Part shown: positions 11,540 to 23,166 of the stretch, in pieces | Layout: each line of letters begins with the position of its first letter | How positions within the stretch are numbered: the stretch's first letter is position 1 | Assembly (NCBI GenBank): GCA_031472005.1 | Contig: PZJY01000006.1 | Coordinates: 1,240,001 to 1,304,000, forward strand | From: Tetracladium setigerum | Lineage: Eukaryota > Ascomycota > Leotiomycetes > Helotiales | Direction of reading: 5' to 3' | Length of the DNA stretch: 64,000 bases | Translations under genes and position numbers: made by a program | The notes under the pieces: model-generated | What the model was told of the DNA's origin: nothing | The model's input: the letters and a program-made list of their open reading frames with translations, nothing else | The model's database searches: none

Positions 11540-14500
11540 ATGCCTCCCTGGACAACTCGTCGACTTCTCTCCCCCAACTCTCGCAGCGACTCGGGTCCTG
11601 GCTCCCATCATAGTACAACTACTGCTGCTGGAACGAACTCAAGTTTCGCCAACAATTCCGGTAATACCTCATCGGGTTATTAGGAGGTTCAGGGACAGGA
11701 TCGGGATTGGGATTGGGATTGGGATCTCCAGCAAACGCCCGCTCACGACTCACCGAATCGGATATTTTAGAGCATGCGTACGGCATCCCCAGTCTACCCC
11801 AGCACACACAAATCCAACATGGCGCATCTGCGAGTGCGAGAGATAAACCGTCGTTATTGTCGTCGTCTTCGTCGCGAGCTGCAAGCCAGGGAGGTGGGGC
11901 AGCAACGCTGGTGGGCATGGTCGATCGATGAGCCATCCGTTTCCGTCGCTGTTTACGGGGAAGAAGAAACGTATTGAGGAGAGTGGTGGTGCTGTGGCGG
12001 GAGGAGGGCGATCTTTTGATTATACGGATGATGATGATTCCTCGTCACCTATAAAGCAAAAGGTCGCTGACAAGGATTTGAGGACGGGGAAGTGTATGAC
12101 ATGTGATTCTATGGTGAGGTGGCCGAAGGAATTGAAGGTGTTTAGGTGCACGGTTTGTTTGACGATTAATGATTTGAAGGCCGTGGTATTGGAGGCGAGG
12201 GATGGGCAGAGGGTTCCAGTAAAGAGTAATACTAGTGGTGGTGGATTTTTGGGGCAGTCTGCTCCGGTCAGAGGTAATATTTAATACCGTGATACAATTA
12301 ATGCGTTTGTGAAGAAAAGCTAATGACTTTTGTATAGTCAATACTTTGTCGGCTGACAAGACGAAGCAACTTATCGATAGTTGCATAACAGTATATCTAC
12401 TCGGGCGAATGAAGGATAGTGATGATGGGCATACATCAAGTTCTCCGAATTCTGCTCAACTCTCACCGGAAGTGAATTACCAGGGTCCTGTTGATGGTCA
12501 TCTTAGAGCTCCAAGACCATCAGAATTCCAGCTGCCTTCTCCGACAAAATATGTACGCCGACCTGTTGGAAATACGAGCGAGTCCGCTGCCACCAGGCCT
12601 GGGTTTCCCTTTCCAAACGAAGACGGAAGGTCAAGTACAATTCCGTACTCCTCGTCTTCTCCTGGTACTTTTGGTGGGCACATGGAGCAACGAGGCCGAG
12701 AGGTTCAAATGCGACAAGCCTGCCAGCAGACCAGTAGGACTCTAGGTAATCATGGAGAGGATCCGGTTGAACGAGAAAAGCATAATGCAGCCAGAAACAT
12801 CTTCAGACCGTTGGAGGAATACATCATTTCTTCTTTTGGGTCGTATGAGGGAATCAACGCCTCTTTCTCAACAGCCCGTCCAACTCTGGTTCCACGAGCA
12901 GCTAGTGAAGGGAGTAGCAAGCAGATGGCATCACCGCCAATAGCTAGTCGCCAGGCTCGAGCAGAAGCTCAGCTTTCTGAGATGGATGCCAAAACGTTGC
13001 TTATAGGCGACATTGCAGAAAATGGCTACTGGTGGACAGGCGAGCGTTCTGATGCAAAGAACTCGGAGAGATCTCGCACTCATCGTGGAGACACGATGAG
13101 AGAGACTACGGATGCTGTTACCTTGAAGTCTCCACGGATAGAATGGGCAGAACTCTCTGAATGGTATTATATCGTCATCAATGCCGGTAGAGGTTGGCGA
13201 AAGAAGTTGGATGATTTTGCGTTGATGGAGTACCATGCTGTACCCAACCGACCAACTGATCAGGAACTGGAAGATATCGAGGATCAGTTCATGGAGGGAC
13301 AATTGCGTATTCAAAGGGTTTTGTTGAAAGCTACAGAGAGCTTGTTGAAACGCCCTTCGAGGCCTTTGAAGGAACCCAGCGACCTGAGATTTCTTCTCAT
13401 CATTTTGGCAAATCCTTTGCTCTATCCTTCACAGCCAATGGCAAGACACGGGAGAGAACCAGTTCAAGATCCAAATCTCGCGAAAATAGACCACCCATGA
13501 GATCAACCAGCAGTGAAGCAGCGAGACGAGGAAACATGCCTACATCTCCACAGCCACCCAATGCGAATAGAGGAAGCTCGGGACAACACTCTGGTATCAT
13601 CAAACGCATTCTTGGACTTCTTTCTAATGCTCCAAATGAGTCTCATCACCACCTTGTTTCATGGCTTGCAAGATATTCAGATGGCCAATTTCAGAAGATC
13701 ACTGATCTCATCGGCAGTTTTGTTACATACCGACTGACACGACAACATGGAAAGAAGCGGGAGGTTGAACTTGATCTCACTGCTGGCTTGATACCTCACA
13801 TGGGAGGTCGTGGTGAGAGCACACCAGCTGCATTGCACGCGGCACTTGGTGCTGGAACGACACCACAAGCTTCCAAGAAAAGTGATAGCAAACCAAAGCC
13901 AGTTGTTTACAATGATGATTGGCAAATTAAGGCAGCCGCAAGGGTTATGTCGCTGGTGTTTGCTGCAAACAACAGTGGTCTGATAAGAAGAGGAGATCGA
14001 GGTCTTGTCGCTGCTTCTGAGGCAGGCCATAGCGCAGGGCTTGCAGCTCGTGAAAGAGCACAGAGACATGGCCAAATACTGGCGACGAGCGACTTCTACA
14101 ATACCCTTCTCGATTACTCTGATCTTATCGCGGACTTTGAGGCTTGGGAGTCGAGACGTGGTAAATTTGCCTTTTGTCAGTATCCTTTCTTTCTTAGCAT
14201 CTGGGCAAAGATTCAGATCATGGAGCATGATGCTCGTCGTCAAATGGAGGTTAAAGCTAGAGAGGCTTTCTTTGATAGTATCATGACTCGGAAGAATGTC
14301 AATCAGTATCTAGTTCTGAGAATTCGGAGGGAATGTCTGGTTGAGGATAGCTTGAAAGGGGTGAGCGAGGTGGTCGGTGGTGGTGGAGAAGAGATTAAGA
14401 AGGGCTTGAGAATTGAGTTCAAGGGCGAAGAAGGCATCGATGCAGGTGGCTTGAGGAAAGAATGGTTCCTGCTACTAGTTCGTGATGTCTTCAATCCTGA

Positions 14501-15476
14501 ACATGGTAAGCTGCTCTAATTCTGTGAAGATCACACTCTCTAATTCTTGACAGGAATGTTTGTCTATGATGACGATTCTCAGTTCTGCTACTTCAACCCC
14601 AACAGCTTCGAAACTACCGATCAATTCTTCCTTGTTGGAGTTGTCCTCGGGTTGGCGATTTATAACTCGACCATTCTAGATGTTGCCTTTCCTCCCTTTG
14701 CGTTCCGGAAATTGTTGGCAGCTGCTCCCGCTGTGGCTCCAGGAGCAACCTCACACGCGAAACCCACTATGACCTATTGTCTTGAAGATTTGGCTGAGTT
14801 CAGACCTTCCCTAGCGAACGGACTTCGCCAACTTTTGGATTATGATGGAGACGTCGAGACTGTCTTTTGCCGAGACTTCGTTGCAGATGTCGACAAGTAT
14901 GGGGAAATCATACAAGTCCCTCTATGCCCAGGCGGTGAAAAGCGACCGGTCACAAATTCCAACAGACGAGAGTTTGTGGATCTGTATGTCAGGTACTTGC
15001 TGGATGTTGCAGTCATCCGCCAATTTGAGCCCTTCAAACGCGGCTTCTTTACTGTGTGTGGTGGCAACGCACTCTCTCTCTTCCGAGCGGAAGAAATCGA
15101 ACTTTTAATCCGGGGCTCAGAAGAACCTCTCGACATTGCATCGTTGCGCGCAGTATCCAGGTGTGAGAACTGGGGTGTGCCGAATGCAGCGGAGACCGAA
15201 CCGGTCATTCAATGGTTCTGGCAATCTTTCCAAACAGCCGATCCCAAAGACCAGCGGAAGCTCTTGAGTTTCATCACGGGGAGTGATCGCATCCCGGCGA
15301 TGGGGACGACGAATTTGGTTATCAAGTTGTCTTGCTTGGGTGACGATAGCCCTAGGTTTCCTGTGGCGAGGACGTGCTTCAATCAGATTTCGCTGTGGCG
15401 ATACTCGTCGAGGGCCAAGCTGGAGAGGGTGTTGTGGTGGGCGGTTCATGAGAGTGAAGGGTTTGGATTAAAGTGA
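11540..15476 (+). CDS. HECT-type E3 ubiquitin ligase with N-terminal zinc ribbon (two apparent frameshifts)
   Basis: Fungal Hul4-like E3 ligase of about 1251 residues. It starts with MPPWTTRRLL at 11540. Introns at 12274-12337 and 14506-14553 are clear. The first intron is provisional (11661 to 11731 preferred). A CxxC-x14-CxxC zinc-ribbon-like element (GKCMTCDSMVRWPKELKVFR...) lies at 12090-12160. The HECT domain fills the C-terminus. The catalytic Cys (codon 15375-15377) sits in ARTCFNQISL, 32 residues before the end GFGLK, as is typical. Two one-base frame breaks are inferred. One G is missing near GGGG 11896-11899, before SHPFPSLF. One base is missing between 13400 and 13500, candidate GGG 13450-13452. 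With both restored, the exon sum is a multiple of three. Conserved flanks on both sides argue against a true pseudogene. Confidence 0.87.
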
Positions 15477-15990
15477 AGGATGGGTGTGTAGGTGCGGAAG
15501 GAATGGTTGATGCGTGGCGTGGGTGGTATGGAAAGACTGGCGTTGCGGCGGTTGGGTTTCCTTTGGTTGTATGGAGTATTCCGGATGGCTGTGGTAAAGA
15601 ACTGGGTGGGGGAGCGATTTGGTTTCACTGGGAGGCGTGGATGACAGTGTTTATAGAATAAATAACGAAGAAAGAACAAGATGTGTATAACGACCACCAT
15701 TCGATTAAAGAATTTTCTTTCATTTTGATAGTCTTGGAGTTGTGCTTTTACAGAGTCATTCCTGTGGCATCTCAGCCATCTAAATCTTATACATCCATCC
15801 TCTCTCTGGTCATACAACAACTCTCGTCTCCCTAGGTAAACACCTATCTCAACGTCCATCCACGATATCATACAACAGCCCTCCTTCATCCCTCCCTTCA
15901 TAACCACAGCGTATTCTAAGCTTTACAGAACTGCTTCCAACCTCTTCCACCCTCTCTCTTACTAACCCCCCTAGATACTTCCCTACCTAA
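15477..15990. terminator. Convergent 3' flanks
   Basis: Tail-to-tail region between the HECT ligase (+) and the mitoribosomal gene (-). AT-rich words such as AATAAATAACGAAG near 15656 may serve 3' end formation for the plus-strand gene. No gene seen. Confidence 0.4.
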
Positions 15991-16794
15991 CTACACCAGC
16001 AACTCATCAACAGGCTTCCCCCTCCTCCTCTTAGGCGCGCCCGTATCCCCCATCGCCTTGCGCAAGAGAGCCTTCTCTCTCTGAATCTCCTCTAATAGAA
16101 CCTTATTCTTCTTCCTGACCTCGCCAATCTGGATGTACTCCTCATTCATCAGCGCGAACTCCCTCACGTCCGCTGGGTTCTGCTCTATCCTTTGCGCGTT
16201 TGTGGCGGCGAAAACGTCGTTGAGGATTTCTTGACGCGAGCGCAGTGCTAGGGGGATGATTTTGGATGTTGTGGTTGGGGTGGAGGTTGAGGTGGATGTG
16301 GAGGCGGGTGTGGAAGTGGAGGTTTCGGAGGTGGTGGTAGAGGGTGCGGCGAAGGAGATGGTCATTTGACAAGGGGAATTTTCGGTTTTAACTACGGTCA
16401 TGGGGATGGAGGGGTTGTGGTATTTGAGGGTTGTGAGGTAGCGTTTCCAAAATTGTCTAGGTGGGTAATGTCAGTTGTGAGGTAATGGGAAGGTAGGGAA
16501 AGCGAGGAGGGGAGGGACCGACTTTGCTCCTTGGTTTCCCTCGAATTGCTCCATTCCGATGTCAAGGTGGATGCGGGTGACTGAGGGGGAGAGAATGGCA
16601 GAGGCACCTCCTAGACGAAGCTTGAGGAGCTAGAGGAGGAGAGTTAATTGAGCCGTTTTTGCTCATGGGAGTGATGTGGTATATATACCTTCTAAATGGA
16701 GGGTTAGTAGGTGGTTTGGTTGCGCAATTGGGGATGATGTTCATGGTAGACTTACTGATTGCAATTCGCGTGCCCGCCTTACGATCTTGACCAT
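15991..16794 (-). CDS. Mitochondrial ribosomal protein, L51/S25/CI-B8 domain (mL61/Mrp49-like)
   Basis: Probable mitoribosome subunit of 203-204 residues. Minus-strand exons: 16756-16794 (MVKIVRRARELQS), an optional 3-nt exon AAG at 16689-16691, 16523-16629, and 15991-16456. The joined N-terminus reads LLKLRLGGASAILSPSVTRI, then HLDIGMEQFEGNQGAKQFWK and RYLTTLKYHNPSIPMTV. That is the thioredoxin-like L51/S25/CI-B8 fold, with its FW...YLPxLKYHNP core. A Ser/Thr-rich linker follows, then a basic, helical tail ending KRRRGKPVDELLV. It starts 248 bp from the divergent GEP3 gene, which also acts on mitoribosomes. Assignment to Mrp49/mL61 rather than another L51/S25 family member is from memory and is less sure than the domain call. 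Confidence 0.75.
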
Positions 16795-17042
16795 CTTGAG
16801 GGTAGGTAGTGAGAAACAAGAAGTGTGAAGCTGATAATCAGGGACTAGAATTTTAACACTCGCTCGATGTCGTCGGATCTCGAAATCGAATGTCTGTCGG
16901 AACCTCAAAATAATCTACCGCGCTAGTCAGGGGTGCGAACAGATCCCTGCTCCTGCAGGCGACATACATAAAATATATTTCTCAGGAACCGCGTGTCAAG
17001 ACCCAAGTTCGACGACAGAAACTTTGCGAAGATATCACGGCA
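16795..17042. promoter_or_regulatory. Divergent promoter, mitoribosomal protein / GEP3
   Basis: This 248-bp gap separates the start codons of two head-to-head mitochondrial translation genes. It must contain both promoters. An AT-rich core ACATAAAATATATTTC lies at about 16963-16979. I could not assign a known factor site. Confidence 0.6.
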
Positions 17043-19417
17043 ATGTCAATTCATTGTGCTGCTTCTGTTCGGTCGGCGAGAAGGGTGGCTGCGAAGGCAG
17101 ATCTGCCAATTGCTGATTTGCCGACTTTTTTGTGTCCGGGGCTTTTGAATGTTCGACCTCATCCATCGTCGAGAAGGCGAAATTATGCGACGAGACAGCA
17201 ATACCAACAACAGCAACAACCTCGACAATTCCAGGGACTTGCCGTTTCACAACGACGATGTATTTCTACCGCTTCAAATAGTGAGAGTACCACCACCACT
17301 ATTCTACCAGCTACGCCCACAGCACTAGCGTTAGAAAAGCTACCACGACAATGTCCTGGCTGTGGTGCTTATTCGCAGTTTGTGGATAAGGAGGAAGCTG
17401 GATTCTACACTATCACAAGAAAGACAATCAAAGACTTCCTGGGAACAAATCCGAAGAAAGATACATCTGCGGAGGACGCTATAGTGCAAGCTGCATTGCA
17501 AAATGCAGGATCGGTACCGGCTGGATTCGTCTTCGACCCAAAGTCGGGTATGTTTGAACCCCCTTTTCACAATGTGGGTTTATTTTGACTAACTTTATAC
17601 TTTATAGCTAAACCAGTGAAACCAATGGAACCACCGTTCTGCGACCGATGTCATGGAATCATAAACCATAGTACTGGTGTATCGATACACCATCCCACAG
17701 CCCGCGCAATTCAAGATACAATCCTCGAATCTCCGCACAAATTCAATCATATCTACCACATCATTGATGCAGCTGACTTTCCCATGTCCCTCATCCCACA
17801 ACTACAAAAGTTACTAAACGCCACGCCACAACGATCTCACAACAGGAGATCCAAGACCGACAGGTTCTACCATGGCAAGAAGATTGAAATGAGTTTCATA
17901 ATCACTCGGTCGGATTTGCTGGCTGCAAAGAAGGAGTTGGTGGATGCTATGATGCCGTATTTGAGGGATACGTTGAGAGATGCCCTGGGCAGGTCTGCGA
18001 AGGATGTTAGATTAGGGAATGTGAGGTGCGTTAGTGCGAAGAGACAGTGGTGGACGAGTCAATTGAAAGAGGATATTTTCACGAGAGGCGGCGGTGGGTG
18101 GATGGTTGGAAAGGTTAATGTGGGGAAGAGCCAGTTGTTGAGTGAGGTATTCCCGAAAGGGAGACGGAATTTGGAGGAGAAAAGAAAGGATGCGGATCGA
18201 ATTGTTGTCATGACTGGCAAGGAGGGCGGAGATGTCACGGAGTCAACACAGAATGCAAGCGAGGTGTCCCCAGAGCAAGTCGAGACACACGAACACTCAC
18301 ACAACGACTTCGTCGATGCCTCTACCCTACTTCCACCAGCCCAACCAGAAGTGGACTATCCAACTATGCCACTCATCTCCTCCCTGCCCGGTACAACCGC
18401 CTCCCCAATCCGCCTCTCTTTCGGCAATGGTAAAGGCGAACTGATCGATCTCCCTGGCCTCTCCCGTGGCGACCTCGAACTACACGTCAAACCCGAACAC
18501 CGCGCCTCCCTGGTAATGCGTCAACGAATCGAGCCCAAACAGCAAACTATCCGACCGGGACACTCTCTGCTACTAGGTGGATTCATCCGCATCACGCCAA
18601 CCCACGATAATGTAGACATCCTTGCCTACAACTTCACTCCCCTGGACAGCCACCGAACATCCACGATCAAAGCAGAAGAAATCCAAGCTCAATCCGAAGA
18701 AGCAAGAAATGTAGAAAACATCGCCCTCCCCGGAGCAGCAACAAGACTAAACTCGCCGGTACATACTACCTGAAATGGGATGTAACCAAGGAACGAACAG
18801 GTCCCATCACCAGTGCTGTAGCCGTGGGTATTAAGCCAGAGAAACTACCTTACAAAGTCCTATCGACGGATATCTTGATTGAGGGCGTGGGATGGGTAGA
18901 GCTCGTTGCGCAGGTTCGAAAACGACCAGGCGATATTCGTGCAAGACTTGCTAAGTCGGAGGATCCGGCGGCTACGACGTTGATCGAAACGGTTAGAGCA
19001 GAGGAGGAACCGGCAACTGCATGGTTCTCTCCTATAGGCACTAGCAGTACTACTAGTACCACCACCACCAACGAAAATCCTCACTCCTTCGAAGGTTCTC
19101 GCTCTATATTTGAAAGCAAGCAACCGCTCTGGCAGACTGAAGAATCTACAACAACGACTCAAACATCTCAAACATCTCAAGCAGCAAAGGAGGTAGAGGG
19201 GAAATCCAAGGAGGAAGAAGTGGAAGGAAAGGAGGAAATTGACGAGGATTGGCCAGCAGTAGAGGTTTATACTCCCGATGGCAAGTTTGTCGCTGCCAGG
19301 AGACCGATGAATGCATGGTTGCATGTGGTGGGGAAACCGAAGAAGGCTGGGGTTAGGCCGAGGAAGAGTATGAAGGGGAGAAAGAAAGAGGAGAAGATCA
19401 GGAGGAGAGGGTGGTAA
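17043..19417 (+). CDS. GEP3: Mitochondrial circularly permuted GTPase, genetic interactor of prohibitins 3 (one apparent frameshift)
   Basis: YqeH/Mtg3-type GTPase linked in yeast to mitoribosome small-subunit biogenesis. About 771 residues after correction; exons 17043-17547 and 17608-19417. The N-terminus is Arg/Ser/Ala-rich with few acidic residues, consistent with mitochondrial targeting. A split zinc-finger-like pair follows (CPGCGAY ... PFCDRCHGI). The G motifs come in permuted order: G4-like TRSDLL first, then the P-loop GKVNVGKS, then G3 DLPGL. The frame breaks between 18728 and 18760. Adding one C to CCCC 18728-18731 joins NIALP to KLAGTYYLKWDVTKERTGP and makes the coding length a multiple of three. 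The C-terminus is Glu/Lys-rich and ends basic. Confidence 0.85.
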
Positions 19418-20208
19418 AGGAATGAAGATAGGGCGGGATGATGATTATGGGAAGTGAGATGTAGGTTTTTGTTTATGAATCTCCACTCATTTTTGTGGAT
19501 GGAGGATGGAGGATGGGCACATAAAAATTATATGTAGTGCGATATGTAATAGTAGATGTATCAAGATGGAGGTTTGTAGAATATATGTACTAAGATGGAA
19601 GAGAGAGGGGTTAGATAATGAAACATTGCAATTAATTAACATGAGTCGAGAGATGATTCGTTAGATTTCAAGGGATGGTCTGTCTACGTTTCGTAGGGGC
19701 GGTAGGGAATCTAGTGCACCCCCTATTGTAGCCATGCCAAAGCAATCCTATACAAAGTAAAGCAACGAAAGAAGGACGCCAATCCAATCCGGAGCCAAAA
19801 TACTGAGATGAACACACAAGTATCTTGCGATCGAATGATCTGGTCTCATCGATGAAATGCATACGTAGTCTATGGAAGCCATCAATAATACCCTTTATAC
19901 ATGCCCGTCTGCAGTACTTAAAAAAAAAAAAGGATGCAAGCTAGCATTAGACCGTAAAATTCCAACGCCGCTTCCCACAAAACAGTCAGACCACAAAAAG
20001 ATTTTTAGAAAAGAAAAATCTATCAATGATGGCCAGATCAAAAACAAATCTGCTGCTGTCTATCATCCCGTAACAAGGGAGTGAAGAATCAACTTTTTAG
20101 ACCTTTTGGTTTGGTGTATACCAAATGCTCGAATTTCCCCATGTATGCCAACCCACCCGAATAGATGCAAACTGAAATATCGGTCTGGACTTTTTTTGGT
20201 ATGGAAAT
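19418..20208. other. Convergent intergenic region
   Basis: Tail-to-tail region between GEP3 and homocitrate synthase. It holds an A-run of 11 near 19919 and AT-rich 3' flanks. No gene or RNA is recognised. Confidence 0.5.
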
Positions 20209-22149
20209 TTATGCAGTGATGGCTGCCTTGTCCCGAATTGGGATGTCGGCCTCAGCCGCGGCGGCTCTGCTCTCTGGGTTGTCCTTAGCAGCAAGTGCTG
20301 CCTTCTCCTCGGCAGTCATGTTAGGGAGAAGATCGATGTCCTTTCCGGTCTTGATGCCACGGTGGAAGGCGCTGATGATTGAATCGGCGTCATCAACAGC
20401 AATCTAGATTCATATCGTTAGTTCTGGCCAAAGTAGCATTTTGACATGACTGCTTACTGGTCTGATATCAGCAAGAGCCTTGATTTTTGCCGTGCATTCT
20501 TTATATTGAGCGTCGGTCATTTCGATATTCAGTTGTGCAGCTCTTGACTTGATGGCATCTAGGTTTGTGTTAGAATGAAATCAGTGTATTTAGCTATGGT
20601 AGTTCTTACTCCATCCGGTCAAGCGGCTTGCGAAATGAACATATCTGGTCATGCCGAAATCAGCAGGGTTGATGATTTCGTATGTTGAAGGGTTGTTGAG
20701 AATGGCCTTTGCGTGAATACCGGCCTAGAACGAAAAAGTTAGTATTGGCCTTAATGAAACTTGAATACTTCACTCTGGACCGATGATCCAGCTAGAGTAA
20801 AAAGTCCCAACCAGGAATTTCGAACTAACCTTGTGGGTAAAGGCACAGAAACCAGTAACTATAATCAATTAGTATCCATTTTACTGGGTCTTTTGGGCTT
20901 CTCCAAGTAAACTTACTGTAGTTGTTGAAGGGAATGTTGACCTCAACTGCTTGAGCAACAAGATCCTCGATATCCTTGAGCTTGTGGAGCTTGTACTTGC
21001 TCATAACATAATCTCTGTCGGCAACAATCATGCGAGCCATGAGACCACCAAGAGGTGTAATACCATTTCGCTCACCAATACCCAAAACGGAAGTATCAAT
21101 GTGGGTAGCACCTGCCTCCAAAGCACAGTAGGCGTTTGCAATCGCACATCCGGTATCGTTGTGGAAATGGGTCTCAATATCACAGCTGACGACTCCTCGA
21201 AGAGTTCGGATCAGGTCGTAAACTTGTCTGGGAGAAGCACATCCGACGGTGTCTGCGATACCGACACGGTTGACACCAATCTTGTCAACTGTGTGGTAAA
21301 TGTTGAGAAGATCGACGAGATTCGATCGGAAGGAATCCTCGCTGGAAAATCGGATTTCAATGTTATGAGACTTGACAAAGTTGATAACTTCAATTGCGGT
21401 GTTGGTGATATATGTCATGTCCTTTCCGTGGGAGTGCTCCATCAAGTAAGAGGAAGTTCCGATAACAACATCACTGCATGTTATTAGCAACTTTCTATCC
21501 AAAAAAAACACAAAAGTTTTCCTTACACTCCATCAACTCCAGTCTGCACAGCAATTCTGGCATCGTCCATGTGACAACGGATGTGTGTGAGAATCTATTG
21601 TTTTTTATTAGCTGGAGAAAATCTGGTGTGTGGGAAGCGCCACCAACCTTAGCCTTCAATCCCAGCTTGCAGATGGCCTCGCAATCAGCTCTTGATTGCT
21701 CGGATGCAGCAGGAGAAGTCAATTCAATCTATTCCCTCTCCGTCAGTATATATATCCAAAGTGTAAATTCCCATGTGACTCACGTAATCGACACCGAAGT
21801 CGTCCAGCGCCTTTGCGATCTCAATCTTCTTGGCTGTGTCGAAGAAGGCATTGGCGAATTGTTCACCCTCTCGCAGGGTACTCTCAATGATCTTGAAACT
21901 CGATACATTACTCAGGAAGTCACCGACAGGCTTATATGGGTTTGGTCGTGTGTCGTGTGCAACTGGCTTGGTCTCGATAGCGGTGAAACCGGGGTGGTCT
22001 TCGAAAGTTGTTAGCAAGTGCTCTTTGTGTGTGACTCTACGTTCTGTGCAGAATATCTCACCTCCTTCGGCGGAAGTGCCGTTAGAAGCTCCATTGGCGA
22101 CGGCGCCATTGCCATTGGTGGCAGACTCGGGTTCGCACGAAGGGCACAT
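20209..22149 (-). CDS. LYS21: Homocitrate synthase
   Basis: First enzyme of the fungal alpha-aminoadipate lysine pathway: acetyl-CoA + 2-oxoglutarate to homocitrate. Eight minus-strand exons (21784-22149, 21648-21728, 21527-21594, 20917-21473, 20830-20858, 20610-20724, 20458-20558, 20209-20403) give 503 residues. DRE-TIM metallolyase features: IIESTLREGEQFANAFFD with the catalytic Arg and metal-binding Glu region, the HxH metal ligands in THFHNDTGCAIANAY, GIGERNGITPLG, and the C-terminal FTHKAGIHAKAIL. The N-terminus (MCPSCEPESATNGNGAVANG) does not look like a mitochondrial presequence. A TGACTC element and a TATATATA box lie 190-215 bp upstream. The 29-nt exon is supported by intact family sequence on both sides. 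The frame is intact. Confidence 0.95.
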
Positions 22150-22340
22150 GGTGAATTGATTGATGTGGGATTGAAAAGTTCGAGGAAGGTGGGAGGTAGG
22201 AGGAGGAGGAAGAAATAAGTATTGATTGATTGATACTGGGAAGGTGGGGTGGGGTAGATGTGGGATCTGTTGGTGGTGGTGGTGGTTGTTGGTGAAAAAA
22301 AGATGATTGAGGAAGAAGAAAAGAGGACGAAGAATGGGAG

Positions 22341-22364
22341 TTTATATATATCCAGAGTTGACTC
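22341..22364 (-). promoter_or_regulatory. TATA box and Gcn4/CPC1-type TGACTC element of homocitrate synthase
   Basis: Upstream of the homocitrate synthase ATG there is a TATATATA run (22342-22350). Just beyond it on the plus strand is TGACTC (22359-22364), the core of the general amino-acid control element. Lysine genes in fungi are known cross-pathway control targets. That this copy is functional is inference. Confidence 0.45.
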
Positions 22365-22890
22365 TTCCTTTTCTTGTATGACTCCGAAGGGCAATTGTGG
22401 GGTAGTGGTGGGAGGGAGAGAAAAAAGGGAGCGGCATTCAAAACTCTCTCTCTTGGGAGGCACTCTGGGCACTCTGCACTAAAGCACTAAAATTTGGCTG
22501 GAGGGGGAAATCTGAGAAATGGCGGCCGAGATCGCAACACACTCCACGTCATTGGCCAGGAACCCTTCCGGGATCACGTGCACATAAATCATCGTCAATC
22601 AGCGGTGAAAAGTTTTGTGCATTTGCATTCGCCTTCGCCTTTTGCCGTCGCTTGTGATAGGCGAGGGGACACCAATAAATAAACATGCAACAAGAGATGC
22701 ACCAGCGATGCAGCCTTCCAGATGAAAAAGGAAACACCGAACCAGTCATGATCTCCAGTAGAATATGGGGATGCATGACGGAAGAAAAGTGCATTTTTGC
22801 GGGGTGACAAGGCACAATTTAGCCCTCGGAGGAGCACGTTGGTTGGAGAGCACGCATAGGGGAATTTAGACACATTGAGGACAGAATGAT

Positions 22891-22915
22891 CTCTCTCTCT
22901 CTCTCTCTCTCTCTC
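22891..22915. repeat. CT dinucleotide microsatellite
   Basis: About 12 tandem CT units in the noncoding gap between homocitrate synthase and SEC31. Confidence 0.9.
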
Positions 22916-23166
22916 AATCTGCTGGATAAATACACAGGAAAACTACAAGGCAGGCACAAAGAGCAGGGGAGCTCCGTTTTTGACTATAATCCGGTATGCA
23001 TTTCTCATCGGGCCAGATCTTAGGAGGCGGAACACGATGTAACATAGGTACTCATTCGCCACTTTGCATGCAGGTAGTCTAGAAATGCTGTTGATATTTG
23101 TTTTACACGCTCTCGCTTCTACAATCTCACCACTCCTTCACCCACTGTTCATCCTCTCATCCCAGA

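Larger units (their letters stand above)
22150..23166. other. Upstream region of homocitrate synthase and 3' flank of SEC31
   Basis: Both neighbours are on the minus strand. The proximal 330 bp hold the leader and promoter of homocitrate synthase, with purine-rich GGAGG and GGTGGT words (CU-rich in the transcript). The rest, to the SEC31 stop, shows no gene and includes a CT microsatellite. Confidence 0.5.

Noticed and set aside
11695..11725. Telomere-like or interstitial telomeric repeat
   Set aside because: The unit is GGGATT in short supply, not TTAGGG, and the site lies in a gene.
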